A DNA stretch of 55,412 bases, taken from assembly GCA_030427245.1 (NCBI GenBank), contig JAUHXA010000050.1, forward strand, positions 1 to 55,412. The letters are read 5' to 3'. The notes below the pieces were generated by a model, which had not been told where the DNA came from, did not search any database, and saw only the letters and a program-made list of their open reading frames with translations. Below are positions 24,323 through 34,137 of this stretch, in pieces (the first letter of the stretch is position 1; every line of letters starts with the position of its first letter). The stretch comes from Bacteroidia bacterium (GTDB lineage Bacteria; Bacteroidota; Bacteroidia; Chitinophagales; UBA2359). A program made the translations under genes and the position numbers.

Positions 24323-25243
24323 CTAAAAAACAACCTTTTTTCGAAAGCCCTTAAAGCCTTCTCGTACTTCCATATTGCTGATTTTTAGCAATGTTTCAAT
24401 GTATTTGTCCATTATTTCCGTGTTATTCTCTGCAAGAGTCATGAAACGTGTTTCGCTTAGTTTTTCACCGTTTTTGAACGATTCGGCAGATTTGCAGACG
24501 ACTTCATGTGTATGAGTATTGAAGGAAAAATGAGCAAGCGTGGCTTCTTGATTGATGCGGGTGAGCTGCTCAATCATATCGAAGTGTCGTTCTTGGGGAA
24601 CTTTGACGGGTAGCACAGATACAAATTGACAGATGTTTTGGAGGTTGTCAGCAGCAATGCGACATTGCCATGCTCCTTTTTCGCCGTAATAGTCAATGAG
24701 GAAGGTGTTTTCTTTTTCTTCTTTTTTAAAATCCCATTTGACGAGTTGTAGCAGGGTTTCGAGTTGTTGGGAGAGGCTTTTGTCTGAGAAGTTGGGTTCA
24801 CTTTCTGCCCAAAGAGTAGGGTATTTATTTTCAATATCAACGGATTGACCTTGGGCATTGATGGTCGGTAGGATTTGTCGAATTTGCCAAGTAATCCAGT
24901 TTTCCGTTTGCAGTAAAGGGCTGTTTTCGGGCTGTTCTTGAAGGTATTGCATCCATTCCATGTCCTTTTTTAGTTCCTCTTTCACCAATTCCAAGACTTC
25001 TGTATTAAGTCGCAAATCTAAAATAACCGCCCGATAGCGATTGATGTGTTGATGTCCGATACCTCTTGATTTGGGGTGCAAATTGAACCAACTGTATTTT
25101 TCCATTAAGAAAAAGGCACTCGGTGTGGTTTCGATGCTAAGGTGAAAATGAGGGAGTTCTCCTTCAAGATTAACCTTGGCATACAAAGCAGAAACCTGAA
25201 GTTTTTTGTCTAAGCGAGTGATAAAAGAGATAGATTTTTTCAT
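24323..25243 (-). CDS. Hypothetical protein with YbjN-like C-terminal domain
   Basis: 306 residues, no signal peptide. The N-terminal third (FITRLDKKLQVSALYAKVNLEGELPHFHLSIET) looks like a separate small beta domain. The C-terminal half (about 155-290: LIDYYGEKGAWQCRIAADNLQNICQFVSVLPVKVP, MIEQLTRINQEATLAHFSFNTHTHEVVCKS) resembles the YbjN/type III-chaperone-like fold. Such folds often chaperone secreted effectors, and this gene lies downstream of the DUF4157 and DcrB-like genes on the same strand, about 200 bp away. A chaperone role is inference only. Confidence 0.65.
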   Translation of the reverse strand: MKKSISFITRLDKKLQVSALYAKVNLEGELPHFHLSIETTPSAFFLMEKYSWFNLHPKSRGIGHQHINRYRAVILDLRLNTEVLELVKEELKKDMEWMQYLQEQPENSPLLQTENWITWQIRQILPTINAQGQSVDIENKYPTLWAESEPNFSDKSLSQQLETLLQLVKWDFKKEEKENTFLIDYYGEKGAWQCRIAADNLQNICQFVSVLPVKVPQERHFDMIEQLTRINQEATLAHFSFNTHTHEVVCKSAESFKNGEKLSETRFMTLAENNTEIMDKYIETLLKISNMEVREGFKGFRKKVVF

Positions 25244-25339
25244 GTTAGGTAGCGATTTTAAAGGGTCTATAAAAAATCATCAAATATTCAAAGTGGGCTT
25301 TTGTTGTTTGTGGGTAGTAAATTTGGACGAAAGAGATTG

Positions 25340-25410
25340 TTGAATTTCAGTTCTTTATTTCTGTTTTCTTTGTGTCTTTTGTGGTTGAATTAAAAACGTA
25401 CAGTAGTTTG
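25340..25410. repeat. Partial copy of the 47.2-kb MITE-like element
   Basis: 71 bp aligned without gaps to 47284-47354 with 5 mismatches. It ends in the same terminal motif (CGTACAGTAGTTTG against TGTACAGTAGTATG). The other half is missing or unrecognisable. It lies between the YbjN-like and DcrB-like genes. Confidence 0.75.
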
Positions 25411-25444
25411 ATTAAGTATAATATTTCTGGCCACGAATATGGTT

Positions 25445-25933
25445 TTACTTCTGACTTCCTATTTCAATAAATCGAATAGACTCAATGATTTTTTCAAAAA
25501 TAGGTAAGTAGTCGCCCTCTTTTCCTTTCAAAGTAGTGCCATTGATTTCGTAGAGACCATCTTCTTGAGTTAATATCAACGTTAAGGTCTGCACAAAACT
25601 GCGCCCCAATTCTTTGGACTTCCATTCATAGTTTTGGTGATAGGCGGGTGAACTGTCAATCCAACAAGGTTCTTCTGCCAAAAGTTTGTAGTCGGGATGG
25701 TCCTTACGTTGATTTTCTTTCGTTTTTTTGATGGCAGCTTCAAACTGTGGTCGTGTGGGATTTTTAAAACCATGTTTCGAAAATCCCACATTGGGGCGAT
25801 AGTTGTCTTCAGCAGGGGCTAAAAGTATCAATTCAAAATCCTCATTTGACCCTATTTGCCAGTCTTTTGGTAGAATTAGTGAAATGGACAGTTTTTCATT
25901 GAAGTAACTTACCCAGTCTGTAGATTGATTCAT
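25445..25933 (-). CDS. DcrB/DUF1795 (PsbP-like fold) protein
   Basis: 162 residues. WVSYFNEKLSISLILPKDWQI is the usual opening of LpqN/DcrB/PsbP-like domains, followed by alternating strands (APAEDNYRPNVGFSKHG, GRSFVQTLTLILTQEDGLYEINGT) and the closing FEKIIESIRF helix-strand. The frame extends upstream to 26092, but that part overlaps the DUF4157 gene and consists of an 18-bp tandem repeat, so I place the start at the ATG 25933. It has no signal peptide. DUF1795 proteins include T6SS effector chaperones (Eag) and phage-uptake factor DcrB. Next to a DUF4157 protein, a chaperone/adaptor role is plausible but unproven. Confidence 0.65.
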   Translation of the reverse strand: MNQSTDWVSYFNEKLSISLILPKDWQIGSNEDFELILLAPAEDNYRPNVGFSKHGFKNPTRPQFEAAIKKTKENQRKDHPDYKLLAEEPCWIDSSPAYHQNYEWKSKELGRSFVQTLTLILTQEDGLYEINGTTLKGKEGDYLPIFEKIIESIRFIEIGSQK

Positions 25934-25940
25934 GTATTGT

Positions 25941-25976
25941 TGTTGATAATTGTGTTTGTGTTGATAGTTGTGTTTG
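25941..25976. repeat. 18-bp tandem duplication in a 5' leader
   Basis: TGTTGATAATTGTGTTTG and a copy with one change lie side by side, directly upstream of the DcrB-like start codon. In the extended frame they would encode the repeat KHNYQH. It probably arose by slippage. Confidence 0.7.
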
Positions 25977-26037
25977 AATTTTAGGGTACTGGTTTTGTCG
26001 GATTTGGTGTCTATCATAACAACGAAGTATCCAAAAC

Positions 26038-28056
26038 CTACAATCCAACAAGTCCTCTCATTCCTCCTATGCCCCAAGAGCTCCATGACCAAGCAGTATT
26101 AAAGACCTTCGCCAACATACCAGGAGAATTGATTTCTAATTTATAGCCCCACGAAATGCCCAAGCCTGCCGATAATTTACCTTTTCCAGCCAATTTGAGC
26201 GTTCCTCCATCCCATTTGATGACACCCGAAATTTCACCACCAAGGCCAACTGTAATACCCGCCTTACCCGTTGCCTTACCCAATTCTACGCCTGCTGCTT
26301 TTATCATTACCTGAACAGAACCCTCGGCGGAAGTACCTACAAAAGCACCCGCTTTTCCTTTGGCACTGCCTTCATATTCAGTGATGTCCATAGAGCGAGG
26401 GTCTAAGGTCGCTAATTTTGAAGCTCCTTTTTTAGTTTTTCGTTTAAAACCCGCCTTCCCTTTTACTTCGGCTTTTGCCCCAATAAAACCTTCAATCGTT
26501 CCTCCGACTTTTAGGTTGTTGCTGACCGAACCCAAAGCACCACCACCGACCAGCTTTTTACCTCCTTTTCCGAACTGCATCGCCAATTCCGCTTCTCCTT
26601 CAATACCCTCCAAAGAAACCTTTGCTCCTGCTTTTCCTGTCAATTCGGCATCCACGAACCTGCTTTCTTTTTTTAGAGAATCAGGCAATTGAGCTTCTAC
26701 AAGATTCAACTCTATCTTTTCCATCAAAAAAGCAGTAGGGTCTGTCCAAGCTTTGCTGACTCCTTCTCTGTCTTCTTCCTTGTCTCCTCGTTCTTCGTCC
26801 TCCAAAAATTCTTTAGCAGTTTCTTCGGTCATACTTTCTTCAGCCGTCACATCTTGCCCTCCTGCAAATTCCTCTACCAAATCTCTGGTCAAAGGCACAT
26901 CCAAACCTGTGAACTCTTTTAGGTGTTCTTCGGCTTTTTTACCAGTTCGTTCTTCTACAAATTCTGCCGCATCTTCTTCCACTTCTCCACCGCCATGTCC
27001 CCACCAAGAAGCAATCCAACTGCCCCAAGACTGAGAACTTTCTACTTCTTCAAAAGCCTCATCTCTTCCCAAAAATTCATTGTCTGCAGGAGCTGCTTCC
27101 AATTCAACATCAAAAATCGCATGAGATTTTGAACGAATAGTGTTTAATTCTTGATTAGACATTTTTACAAAATGCTCTAACTTCCCAGCCTCTTTTGCCT
27201 TTAGATATTTCGGATTACCCATTTCTTTTTTCAGCCGTTTGTGTTCACTGCTCACCAATCGCTGAATCACCGAAGAAGTAGTATTTTGTTGAGCAAATTT
27301 TGCTTGAATGGGCTGCAATTGAACATCTGCCATTTTCATCTGTGCGGCCTTTTTTCCAAGCGAATCCGCCTCTTGTTCCAATCCTTTATCGTCATTTACA
27401 GCCATCCCATTGCCGAGCATTTTGGTGGGTTGTACTCTGCCTTCTCGCTGTTGTACAACATGGGTAAGTTCATGTCCTAAAAGTTGCTGCCCCGAATTGG
27501 TGTCGGGTTTGAACTGCCCTGGAGCAAAGTGAATATTGCTTCCTTGTGTGTAAGCCAATGCACCTGCTTCGGTAGCTTTTGAAGAATCGGAGTGTATATT
27601 CACATTGGAGAAATCGGTGTTGAAGCTCGATTCCATTTTGCTTTTTACACCATCGGGCATGCCCGTTTTATTGGAAGATTCTTTTTTTTGAATGATGTGT
27701 TTATAAGGCGGCAAACTACCTCGATTGTCTTTTTCTAAATAAGAGGAGGTGTCCAACCCAAATGCTTGAACAGGATTGAAAGGTTGGTTATAGAGCATTT
27801 TTTTAGTAGAATCTCGCTTGAACTGACTGATAGGTTCATTTTTATCATTGGGATTGGGATAAGAAGCACTGCTGATTGAGAGTCTTTGTATAGGGTTTTT
27901 CTTTTTGGTTTGTTTGAGTTGTTGTTCTTCTTCCTGAAACAATTGGGTCGGTTCTGCTGTGGGAATCGAAATAGGTGGAATATTGGCTTGTTGTTGCGTC
28001 TTCTGCAAGCGAGGAGAGGTATCTCTTTTGTCAACTTTGGGAATGTGTTCAAGCAT
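26038..28056 (-). CDS. DUF4157 (eCIS core domain) protein
   Basis: 672 residues, no signal peptide. After a low-complexity Gln/Pro/Lys-rich N-terminus (1-120) comes the DUF4157 domain (about 130-210): [32 protein letters not shown] and the metallopeptidase-like [12 protein letters not shown]4157 is a marker of cargo and accessory proteins of extracellular contractile injection systems and is thought to mediate loading or self-processing. The middle is acidic and Glu-rich (about 300-440). The last 200 residues are a Gly/Ala/Lys-rich region of short repeated strands ([35 protein letters not shown]) that looks membrane-active. Start at ATG 28056; the 30-codon upstream extension is not convincing. 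Confidence 0.8.
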   Translation of the reverse strand: MLEHIPKVDKRDTSPRLQKTQQQANIPPISIPTAEPTQLFQEEEQQLKQTKKKNPIQRLSISSASYPNPNDKNEPISQFKRDSTKKMLYNQPFNPVQAFGLDTSSYLEKDNRGSLPPYKHIIQKKESSNKTGMPDGVKSKMESSFNTDFSNVNIHSDSSKATEAGALAYTQGSNIHFAPGQFKPDTNSGQQLLGHELTHVVQQREGRVQPTKMLGNGMAVNDDKGLEQEADSLGKKAAQMKMADVQLQPIQAKFAQQNTTSSVIQRLVSSEHKRLKKEMGNPKYLKAKEAGKLEHFVKMSNQELNTIRSKSHAIFDVELEAAPADNEFLGRDEAFEEVESSQSWGSWIASWWGHGGGEVEEDAAEFVEERTGKKAEEHLKEFTGLDVPLTRDLVEEFAGGQDVTAEESMTEETAKEFLEDEERGDKEEDREGVSKAWTDPTAFLMEKIELNLVEAQLPDSLKKESRFVDAELTGKAGAKVSLEGIEGEAELAMQFGKGGKKLVGGGALGSVSNNLKVGGTIEGFIGAKAEVKGKAGFKRKTKKGASKLATLDPRSMDITEYEGSAKGKAGAFVGTSAEGSVQVMIKAAGVELGKATGKAGITVGLGGEISGVIKWDGGTLKLAGKGKLSAGLGISWGYKLEINSPGMLAKVFNTAWSWSSWGIGGMRGLVGL

Positions 28057-28158
28057 GAGAGTAAAATAAGTGTAGTGTTGGTAGCCTAAAACAGTGTATC
28101 GAATAAAAATACATTTAATATTACAAAAAAGATAGAAACTCTCCAAATTTGTTTTTGG

Positions 28159-28186
28159 ATAAATAAAATCGTACGATTTTATTTAT
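28159..28186. promoter_or_regulatory. 28-bp perfect palindrome between divergent operons
   Basis: The sequence is symmetric about GTAC, with arms ATAAATAAAATC and GATTTTATTTAT. It lies 103 bp upstream of the DUF4157 start and 234 bp upstream of the nSTAND1 start. It could be the operator of a dimeric regulator acting on both operons. A hairpin is possible too, but it would have almost no loop. Confidence 0.6.
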
Positions 28187-28419
28187 TTTCAAAAAGACCT
28201 AACAAACAGTTATTTGTCATAGATTTTTTTTTTTTTGAATTGAAATTTTGTAGTTCTTACAAAATTAATGGTCGTTTTTTTTTATGGTACGAAAAAAATG
28301 AATAATTTTAGATGTCTTTACTACCCTGCAAAAAATGATTATTGGCTGTAACACTCAAATACAGTTTGACTACTTCAAACTACTTTAGCCACTTATAATC
28401 AAGTGAAAAATAAAGCATT

Positions 28420-31400
28420 ATGGCTCTCACTACAACTCAAACACCTGTCGACTTGACTGTTGACACATCTATACTAACCAATCCATTCTTAGGTCTAAGG
28501 GCTTTTGGCCCCGAAGATCATCACCTATTCTTTGGACGAGAAGAACAAACCATGGAGTTGCTGAGGCGGTTGCGAGTCACTCGGTTTCTGGCAATTTCTG
28601 GACAATCAGGAAGTGGTAAATCCTCACTCGTTAGAAGTGGTTTGGTGCCTGCTCTACAAAAAGGATTTGTTGCGCAAGCAGGAGCCAAATGGCGAGTAGC
28701 TACTTTTCGTCCTGGCAATAACCCCATGCACAATCTCGCCCAATCCATCGCACAACGCAACGTCTTGCACCCCGATCGAAAGATGGAACCCAACTACCCC
28801 GAACACGTTGAAGCAACGCTTAGAAGAAGTAGTTTGGGGATTGTAGTAGCTTACCAGGAATCCAAAATAAGCGACAACCTATTAGTTGTAGTTGATCAGT
28901 TTGAAGAATTGTTCAAATACCACGAACATGAGAAAGCCTCAAAAATGGCTCAAACCGATGCCATTGCGTTTGTTAATTCCTTATTGGTGGCCAGTAATCA
29001 GCGAGACTACCCGATTTACATCGTCATTACGATGCGCTCCGATTTTTTTGGAGATGCAACGGAGTTTAGAGGTTTGGCGGAGTCCATTAACAAAGGACAA
29101 TATCTTATTCCTCGTATGAAGCGAGAAGAAATCCGCAAGGCGATTACCAGTCCTATAGCTTATGCAGGTGCTTCCATCACCCCTCGATTGCGCTCACGAT
29201 TGTTGAATGACGTGGGAGAAGATGCCGATCAATTGCCGATACTGCAACATGCTTTGATGCGAATGTGGGATTATTGGTCTCACGATGGTACAGACAATGC
29301 TCCCCCAGATGTGCCACTTGACATTCGACATTACGAATCCATTGGAGGAATGGAAAATGCACTGAACAAGCATTTGGAGGAAGCTTACAATGAATTGAGA
29401 ACCGAAGACGAACAAGAAATTTGCGAAAAACTCTTCAAGGCATTGACCGATACAAGCAGCGATGGTCGAGGTGTGCGTCGAACCATTACGCTTGCAGAGG
29501 CCTGTCACATCGTAGAAGCGTCGGAAGAAGAAGTTCTCAGAGTCATGGAGCCTTTTAGACGAAAAGGGCGGCATTTCTTGGTGCCAGAGGAAGGACGATT
29601 GATTGAGAAAAATACGCCTATCAGCATTTCACATGAGGTGATGATGCGCAAGTGGGAACGCCTTATTACGTGGGTAGAAGAAGAACAACTATCTGCAGAG
29701 ATTTACAGACGCTTGGCGGAAGCAGCGGGTTTTTACCTCATGGGAAAATCTGCTTTGTGGCGAGATCCAGAATTGCAGATAGCGGTCAATTGGTACAAAG
29801 ACAACGAACCAAATCAGGCATGGGCAGCAAGATACAACCCCAATTTTGAAGAAGCAATTGATTTTTTGAATAAGAGCAAAGAGCAGGCAACATTTGAAGT
29901 AGCACAAATTGAAGCTCGGAGACAACGAGAATTGGAGAGTTCCAAACGCTTCAATAGAATTGTGGGAATGGCAGGTGCAATTGCCATTTTATTGTCTTTG
30001 ATGTCGTGGTATTTTTACTCCGTAGCAGATAAAGAAAGTCAAAAGGCAATTCAACAACAAGAGATAGCCGAACAAGAAGCTGAAAATGCACAAATTGCTG
30101 CACAACTAGCAAGAAGAGAATCTGCTAGGGCGACGGAGGAAGAAAAAAAGGCTTTGACCGCCGCAGAACTTGCAGAATTGGAAGCTGAACGTGCAAACAA
30201 GGCTTCTGCTGAAGCTGCAAGAGAAAAAGAGAGGGCAGAAAGAGAAGCCCAAAATGCTTCAAAGAATGAAAAAAAGGCCATAGAGCAATCAAAAATTGCG
30301 GAGAAAGAAACGGAAAGAGCCTACGAAAAAGAGAAGGAGGCAAAAATTCAAGCCGAAAAAGCACGAAGAGAAAAGGAACGTGCCGAAAGTCTTCAAAAAC
30401 TCTCACAAGCAAGCGCATTGGCTGTTAAATCTATCAGAGTCGAGGACGAAAAAAGCAGGGTCAAGGCACTATTGGCTACGGAGGCTTACCATGTTTACTA
30501 TAACAGCCCACAAGCATCTTCTTACAATAGCGAAATTTACAGTGGTTTGTATTATGGGCTTAGAGCCATTCATGGCATCAACTTCAATGCACAACACGAC
30601 ATACACAGCGGAGCGGTTCGTACGATTCGATTTTCTAAGTCGGGCAAAGAGTTCTACACCACAGGCAGTGACGGCAATTTGCTCAAATGGACTATCAACT
30701 CTTGGCAAGGTTCTAAAAAACCAAAAGCAACCATCAAAACCCTTACTTCAGAGCGAGAAGTACTCAACGAACTTGCACTAAGTCCTGACAATAAGTGGTT
30801 GGCAATTGGCGGCAAAATCAACGATATTGAAGTCTATAACTTGAAAAATTCGAGCGAACCACTCAAACACATCAACATTCACAACGATAAGGAAGTACTT
30901 CAATTGGCCTTTTTATCAGACAACAATACTCTTATTTCGGCTGCAAGCGATAAGACTGTAAAGAGCTACAATTTAGAAACACAGTCTACTGCTTTGATTG
31001 ATTCCAGTAGTTCGCAGATTACAGCTTTGGCAGTTTGTGCCGATGGGAGTACCGTTGCGTGGGGAGCAAAGAGCGGAAAACTTACAATTTGGAATGTTCA
31101 ATCCAATCAAAAAATAGTGGTAACAGCAGGAGGCCCAGAAATCACGTCTTTGGGAATAAGTCCAGATTCTCGGTTGCTGGTAGCAGGATTGAAGGAAACA
31201 GGTTCCGTAGGTATTTGGCGGAAATCGGGCAATACATATCATCGGCACAGTACGCTTGAACAACACATCGCACAAGTAAATGATATTTCTTTTAGCGAAG
31301 ATGGAACAAAGATGGCTACTGCAAGCTATGATGGTACGGTTCGGGTGTGGATATTGAATTTACTTCAAACCAACTCCAACTATCAACCGATGAATTTAGA

Positions 31401-31611
31401 CGATCACGATTCTTGGGCAATGTCGGCAGATTTTAGCAAGGATGGCAAGTATGTAGTCGTTGGCACAAGAAAAGGGGAATTGAAGTTTTGGAATTTGGAA
31501 CTGAACGAAATTGCCAATGAAATATGTGCCAATGTAAAAACAGGCTTGACAGATGAAGAACGAACACTTTATATAGGAGAAGATTTTCCTTATGAGAATC
31601 CTTGCAAGTAA
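28420..31611 (+). CDS. nSTAND1 NTPase with membrane segment, coiled coil and WD40 repeats
   Basis: 1063 residues. The nSTAND1 module (about 20-430) opens NPFLGLRAFGPEDHHLFFGRE, with Walker A GQSGSGKSS (about 61) and Walker B LLVVVDQFEELF (about 153). A single hydrophobic helix, VGMAGAIAILLSLMSWYFY (about 514-533), is followed by a long Ala/Glu/Lys/Arg heptad coiled coil (about 535-675), then WD40 repeats to the end (about 730-1050; e.g. SFSEDGTKMATASYDGTVRVW). STAND ATPases are signal-triggered oligomerising switches. Here the WD40 sensor and NTPase lie on opposite sides of the helix in sequence, so a membrane-spanning sensor is likely. It is first in a five-gene operon; there is no attached effector domain. 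Confidence 0.92.
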   Translation: MALTTTQTPVDLTVDTSILTNPFLGLRAFGPEDHHLFFGREEQTMELLRRLRVTRFLAISGQSGSGKSSLVRSGLVPALQKGFVAQAGAKWRVATFRPGNNPMHNLAQSIAQRNVLHPDRKMEPNYPEHVEATLRRSSLGIVVAYQESKISDNLLVVVDQFEELFKYHEHEKASKMAQTDAIAFVNSLLVASNQRDYPIYIVITMRSDFFGDATEFRGLAESINKGQYLIPRMKREEIRKAITSPIAYAGASITPRLRSRLLNDVGEDADQLPILQHALMRMWDYWSHDGTDNAPPDVPLDIRHYESIGGMENALNKHLEEAYNELRTEDEQEICEKLFKALTDTSSDGRGVRRTITLAEACHIVEASEEEVLRVMEPFRRKGRHFLVPEEGRLIEKNTPISISHEVMMRKWERLITWVEEEQLSAEIYRRLAEAAGFYLMGKSALWRDPELQIAVNWYKDNEPNQAWAARYNPNFEEAIDFLNKSKEQATFEVAQIEARRQRELESSKRFNRIVGMAGAIAILLSLMSWYFYSVADKESQKAIQQQEIAEQEAENAQIAAQLARRESARATEEEKKALTAAELAELEAERANKASAEAAREKERAEREAQNASKNEKKAIEQSKIAEKETERAYEKEKEAKIQAEKARREKERAESLQKLSQASALAVKSIRVEDEKSRVKALLATEAYHVYYNSPQASSYNSEIYSGLYYGLRAIHGINFNAQHDIHSGAVRTIRFSKSGKEFYTTGSDGNLLKWTINSWQGSKKPKATIKTLTSEREVLNELALSPDNKWLAIGGKINDIEVYNLKNSSEPLKHINIHNDKEVLQLAFLSDNNTLISAASDKTVKSYNLETQSTALIDSSSSQITALAVCADGSTVAWGAKSGKLTIWNVQSNQKIVVTAGGPEITSLGISPDSRLLVAGLKETGSVGIWRKSGNTYHRHSTLEQHIAQVNDISFSEDGTKMATASYDGTVRVWILNLLQTNSNYQPMNLDDHDSWAMSADFSKDGKYVVVGTRKGELKFWNLELNEIANEICANVKTGLTDEERTLYIGEDFPYENPCK

Positions 31612-31652
31612 GTAGGTAAAAAACAGAATATATGATCTCTTACACTCAAAAT

Positions 31653-32804
31653 ATGACAAAGATTAAATTTCTATTCAGCTTATGCTTCCTTTTTTTAGTA
31701 GGGCAGCAAGATTTGCTGCTTGCCCAAGAAGAAGTCACTTCTTCCACCGAAAAGCCGAAAACGCTGAAAGAAACCTTTCGAGAAGCGACAATCAGATTTA
31801 ACGAAGGTTATCCTAAGGATGTTATTCGATTACTCACCAATGCGCTGCAATCCCATTCGGCAGAAAAGGGAAAAAGCCAAAAGGCAGTGAAGGCCGCAAG
31901 AGCAGTAAGAGAAGATGCCTACGAATTATTGACAACCGCTTACCTGTTTTTGAAGCAGGAAGAAAATGCAGATACTACCTTTCTCAAATTGTTGGCTACC
32001 AATCCTGCATATATCCCAAAAGGGGAGGATGTCGCTCCTGATTTGATTTACTTTGCAGAAGGGTTTGTGACTTATCCGTGGTTGTCTATAGGGGTTAAAT
32101 ACGGCAGCAATTTTACAAATGCTCAGGTGTTGAATACTTATACTACGGGAAACAATGCGACTACGGATGAAACTTATGGGAGCAGTAACGCCACTCAAAT
32201 AGGCTTACATATAAATTATGCCTTAACTAAAAATGTATTGGCACTGGTATTTGAGCCAACATTCAGCAATAGAAAATTCAATTTTTCAGAACATTTGCAG
32301 AGCATAGTGCCCAACAGTGGCGAAGGTGGTGGTTTTGTGGAGAATGCCCTTATAGACATTCAAGAAGAACAGTTTTGGCTGGATCTTCCTGTTTTATTGA
32401 GAGCTTCTTTGGGCAGTACAGAGTTGAAGTTTTATGTGGAAGCGGGTTTCGCAGCCAATCTTTTGTTGAGAGCTGATTTTAACGAAATAAGGACAGGAAA
32501 CGAAACAGATAGAATAGACCTCATAAAGCAGTCAATGAGAAAAACCTTCAATTCGTCTATTCTTGGAGGAGTAGGAATAATGTATCGGGCAAAATTGAAT
32601 TATTTTACAATTGGCATTCAGTACCAAAACATGTTGCAAAATTTAGTGAATCCAGAAAGTCGTTTTGCGAATAATGAGTTGATTTATAAGTTCGGTTTGA
32701 TAGAAAACGACTTTACCATTAGTAGCTTGGGGATAAATATTGGATTTGTTAAGCCTTTTTATGCTTCTAAGAAGCGAAAGAATTTTCATTTTATTGAACC
32801 CTAA
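31653..32804 (+). CDS. Outer-membrane beta-barrel protein (PorT-like) with TPR-like N-terminus
   Basis: About 383 residues from the ATG at 31653, which starts a clean signal peptide (MTKIKFLFSLCFLFLVGQ, cleavage near LLLAQ). Residues about 30-130 form a helical, tetratricopeptide-like region (YPKDVIRLLTNAL, AYELLTTAYLFLKQEENADTTFLKLLATNPAY). From about 140, amphipathic strands (YPWLSIGVKYGSNFTNAQVL, QIGLHINYALTKNVLALVFEP, VGIMYRAKLNYFTIGIQYQNML) match the outer membrane protein beta-barrel family. It starts 41 bp after the STAND gene and 14 bp before the lipoprotein gene. Confidence 0.85.
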   Translation: MTKIKFLFSLCFLFLVGQQDLLLAQEEVTSSTEKPKTLKETFREATIRFNEGYPKDVIRLLTNALQSHSAEKGKSQKAVKAARAVREDAYELLTTAYLFLKQEENADTTFLKLLATNPAYIPKGEDVAPDLIYFAEGFVTYPWLSIGVKYGSNFTNAQVLNTYTTGNNATTDETYGSSNATQIGLHINYALTKNVLALVFEPTFSNRKFNFSEHLQSIVPNSGEGGGFVENALIDIQEEQFWLDLPVLLRASLGSTELKFYVEAGFAANLLLRADFNEIRTGNETDRIDLIKQSMRKTFNSSILGGVGIMYRAKLNYFTIGIQYQNMLQNLVNPESRFANNELIYKFGLIENDFTISSLGINIGFVKPFYASKKRKNFHFIEP

Positions 32805-32818
32805 AACAAAACTTGATA

Positions 32819-34102
32819 ATGAAATCAAAATACATCGTTACATTCTGTTTCCTATGCGGTTTATTGGTTTTTTCTGCTTGCACGAAAACAACAGATACTT
32901 TTGGTGATGCAGACAAATCCGCCTTTTTTGTGAAATTGTATGGAGGAGAGGAAGACCAAATAGGGTTCGACATACGACAGAAAGAGGATGGAGGTTATTT
33001 AATAGCAGGCACTACCCAATCTTTCATCAATAGTTCTACCGATAGAATTGATACTTTGGATTCACCTCCAAACAATATAGAAGAAGAATGGGGTGCTTAT
33101 TTGATCAGCACAGACTCCGAAGGCAACGAACTATGGAGCGTACTGTATGGATTACCCAACATATATGTAATTGGTTCTCGGTTGAGTGTTAGCCAAACAG
33201 GAGATTACTTGATGCTTGTCAATTATTACAATAAAATGGCGGTTGTAGAAGTGAACAATTTGGGGCAAACTATTCGTAAAAAGCCTCTCAACTCAAAATT
33301 TAATTGGATCATCAGCGGAGCGAATACAAATAATCGCTTCAAAGGGAATATGCACTTGATAGAAGAAGAAGGTCAAGAACGTTTCCTCATTATCGGAAAT
33401 GTTGGAGAACGGGATAATGATTCATTGGGAGTCGTCAAACTCTCGCGTGAACTGGATATAATATGGGAAAAGAAATACAAAGTGGGGATAGATTGGGACA
33501 ATGGAATTGACATTTATCCATTAGGAGATACTTATGTTATTCTATCTGTGGCAGATGATACGGCATTAAGCCTCCTTCAAATAACCTCTGATGGAAGAAT
33601 CATTGATAAACGAGAATATGGAGAGATAGAAGATGTTTATGCTACGGACAATGAACCCCGAATGATTCCTTCAATGGATGGCGGTTTTATAGTAGTGGCT
33701 TCTGGAGAGCCTTTCAGCAAAGACGGACAACTTCGATTTTTGCAGTTGAATGGTTCACTTGACAAAATAGATGAAAAATGTCTGACCGCCGAAGGAATTG
33801 AAGAGGCTAAGTTGAGCGCAAGAGACATCAAGGCACTACCCGATGGATACATTGTATTGGCGAGTAAACTAAACAAAAATTCTAATAAAAATGAACAGGA
33901 CTTTTACCTCATCAAAACCGACTTTGAAGGCAATGTGTTGTTTTCAGAGTCTTATGGAAACATAGAAAACAACGATGCCGCTCGAGTTATTCCTACACAA
34001 GATGGCGGTTTTGCCATTTTAGGAACGACCGATTTTTCGGTCAATACCGTGATTTCATTGGTTAAAACAAATGCACAAGGTAAACTCGAATCCCTTCAAT
34101 AA
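32819..34102 (+). CDS. Lipoprotein with beta-propeller-like repeats
   Basis: 427 residues. Lipobox LVFSAC near residue 20. The rest consists of repeated units with the pattern 'DGGYLIAGTT', 'DGGFIVVASGE', 'DGGFAILGTTD', each followed by a KTD- or NAQG-type turn (LIKTDFEGNVLFSESYGN, LVKTNAQGKLES). This is the repeat seen in many Bacteroidota secreted propeller-like proteins. I chose the ATG at 32819; the TTG at 32813 is two codons earlier. It presumably sits in the outer membrane next to the preceding barrel protein. Function unknown. Confidence 0.82.
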   Translation: MKSKYIVTFCFLCGLLVFSACTKTTDTFGDADKSAFFVKLYGGEEDQIGFDIRQKEDGGYLIAGTTQSFINSSTDRIDTLDSPPNNIEEEWGAYLISTDSEGNELWSVLYGLPNIYVIGSRLSVSQTGDYLMLVNYYNKMAVVEVNNLGQTIRKKPLNSKFNWIISGANTNNRFKGNMHLIEEEGQERFLIIGNVGERDNDSLGVVKLSRELDIIWEKKYKVGIDWDNGIDIYPLGDTYVILSVADDTALSLLQITSDGRIIDKREYGEIEDVYATDNEPRMIPSMDGGFIVVASGEPFSKDGQLRFLQLNGSLDKIDEKCLTAEGIEEAKLSARDIKALPDGYIVLASKLNKNSNKNEQDFYLIKTDFEGNVLFSESYGNIENNDAARVIPTQDGGFAILGTTDFSVNTVISLVKTNAQGKLESLQ

Positions 34103-34137
34103 ACAATTATCAAACTCTTAAAAAAAATAAATGCTAC

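Noticed and set aside
28363-28388. TTGAC...TACTTTAG as promoter of the nSTAND1 operon
   Set aside because: Spacing between the elements is about 12 bp, too short for the Bacteroidota consensus, and the -7 has a mismatch.
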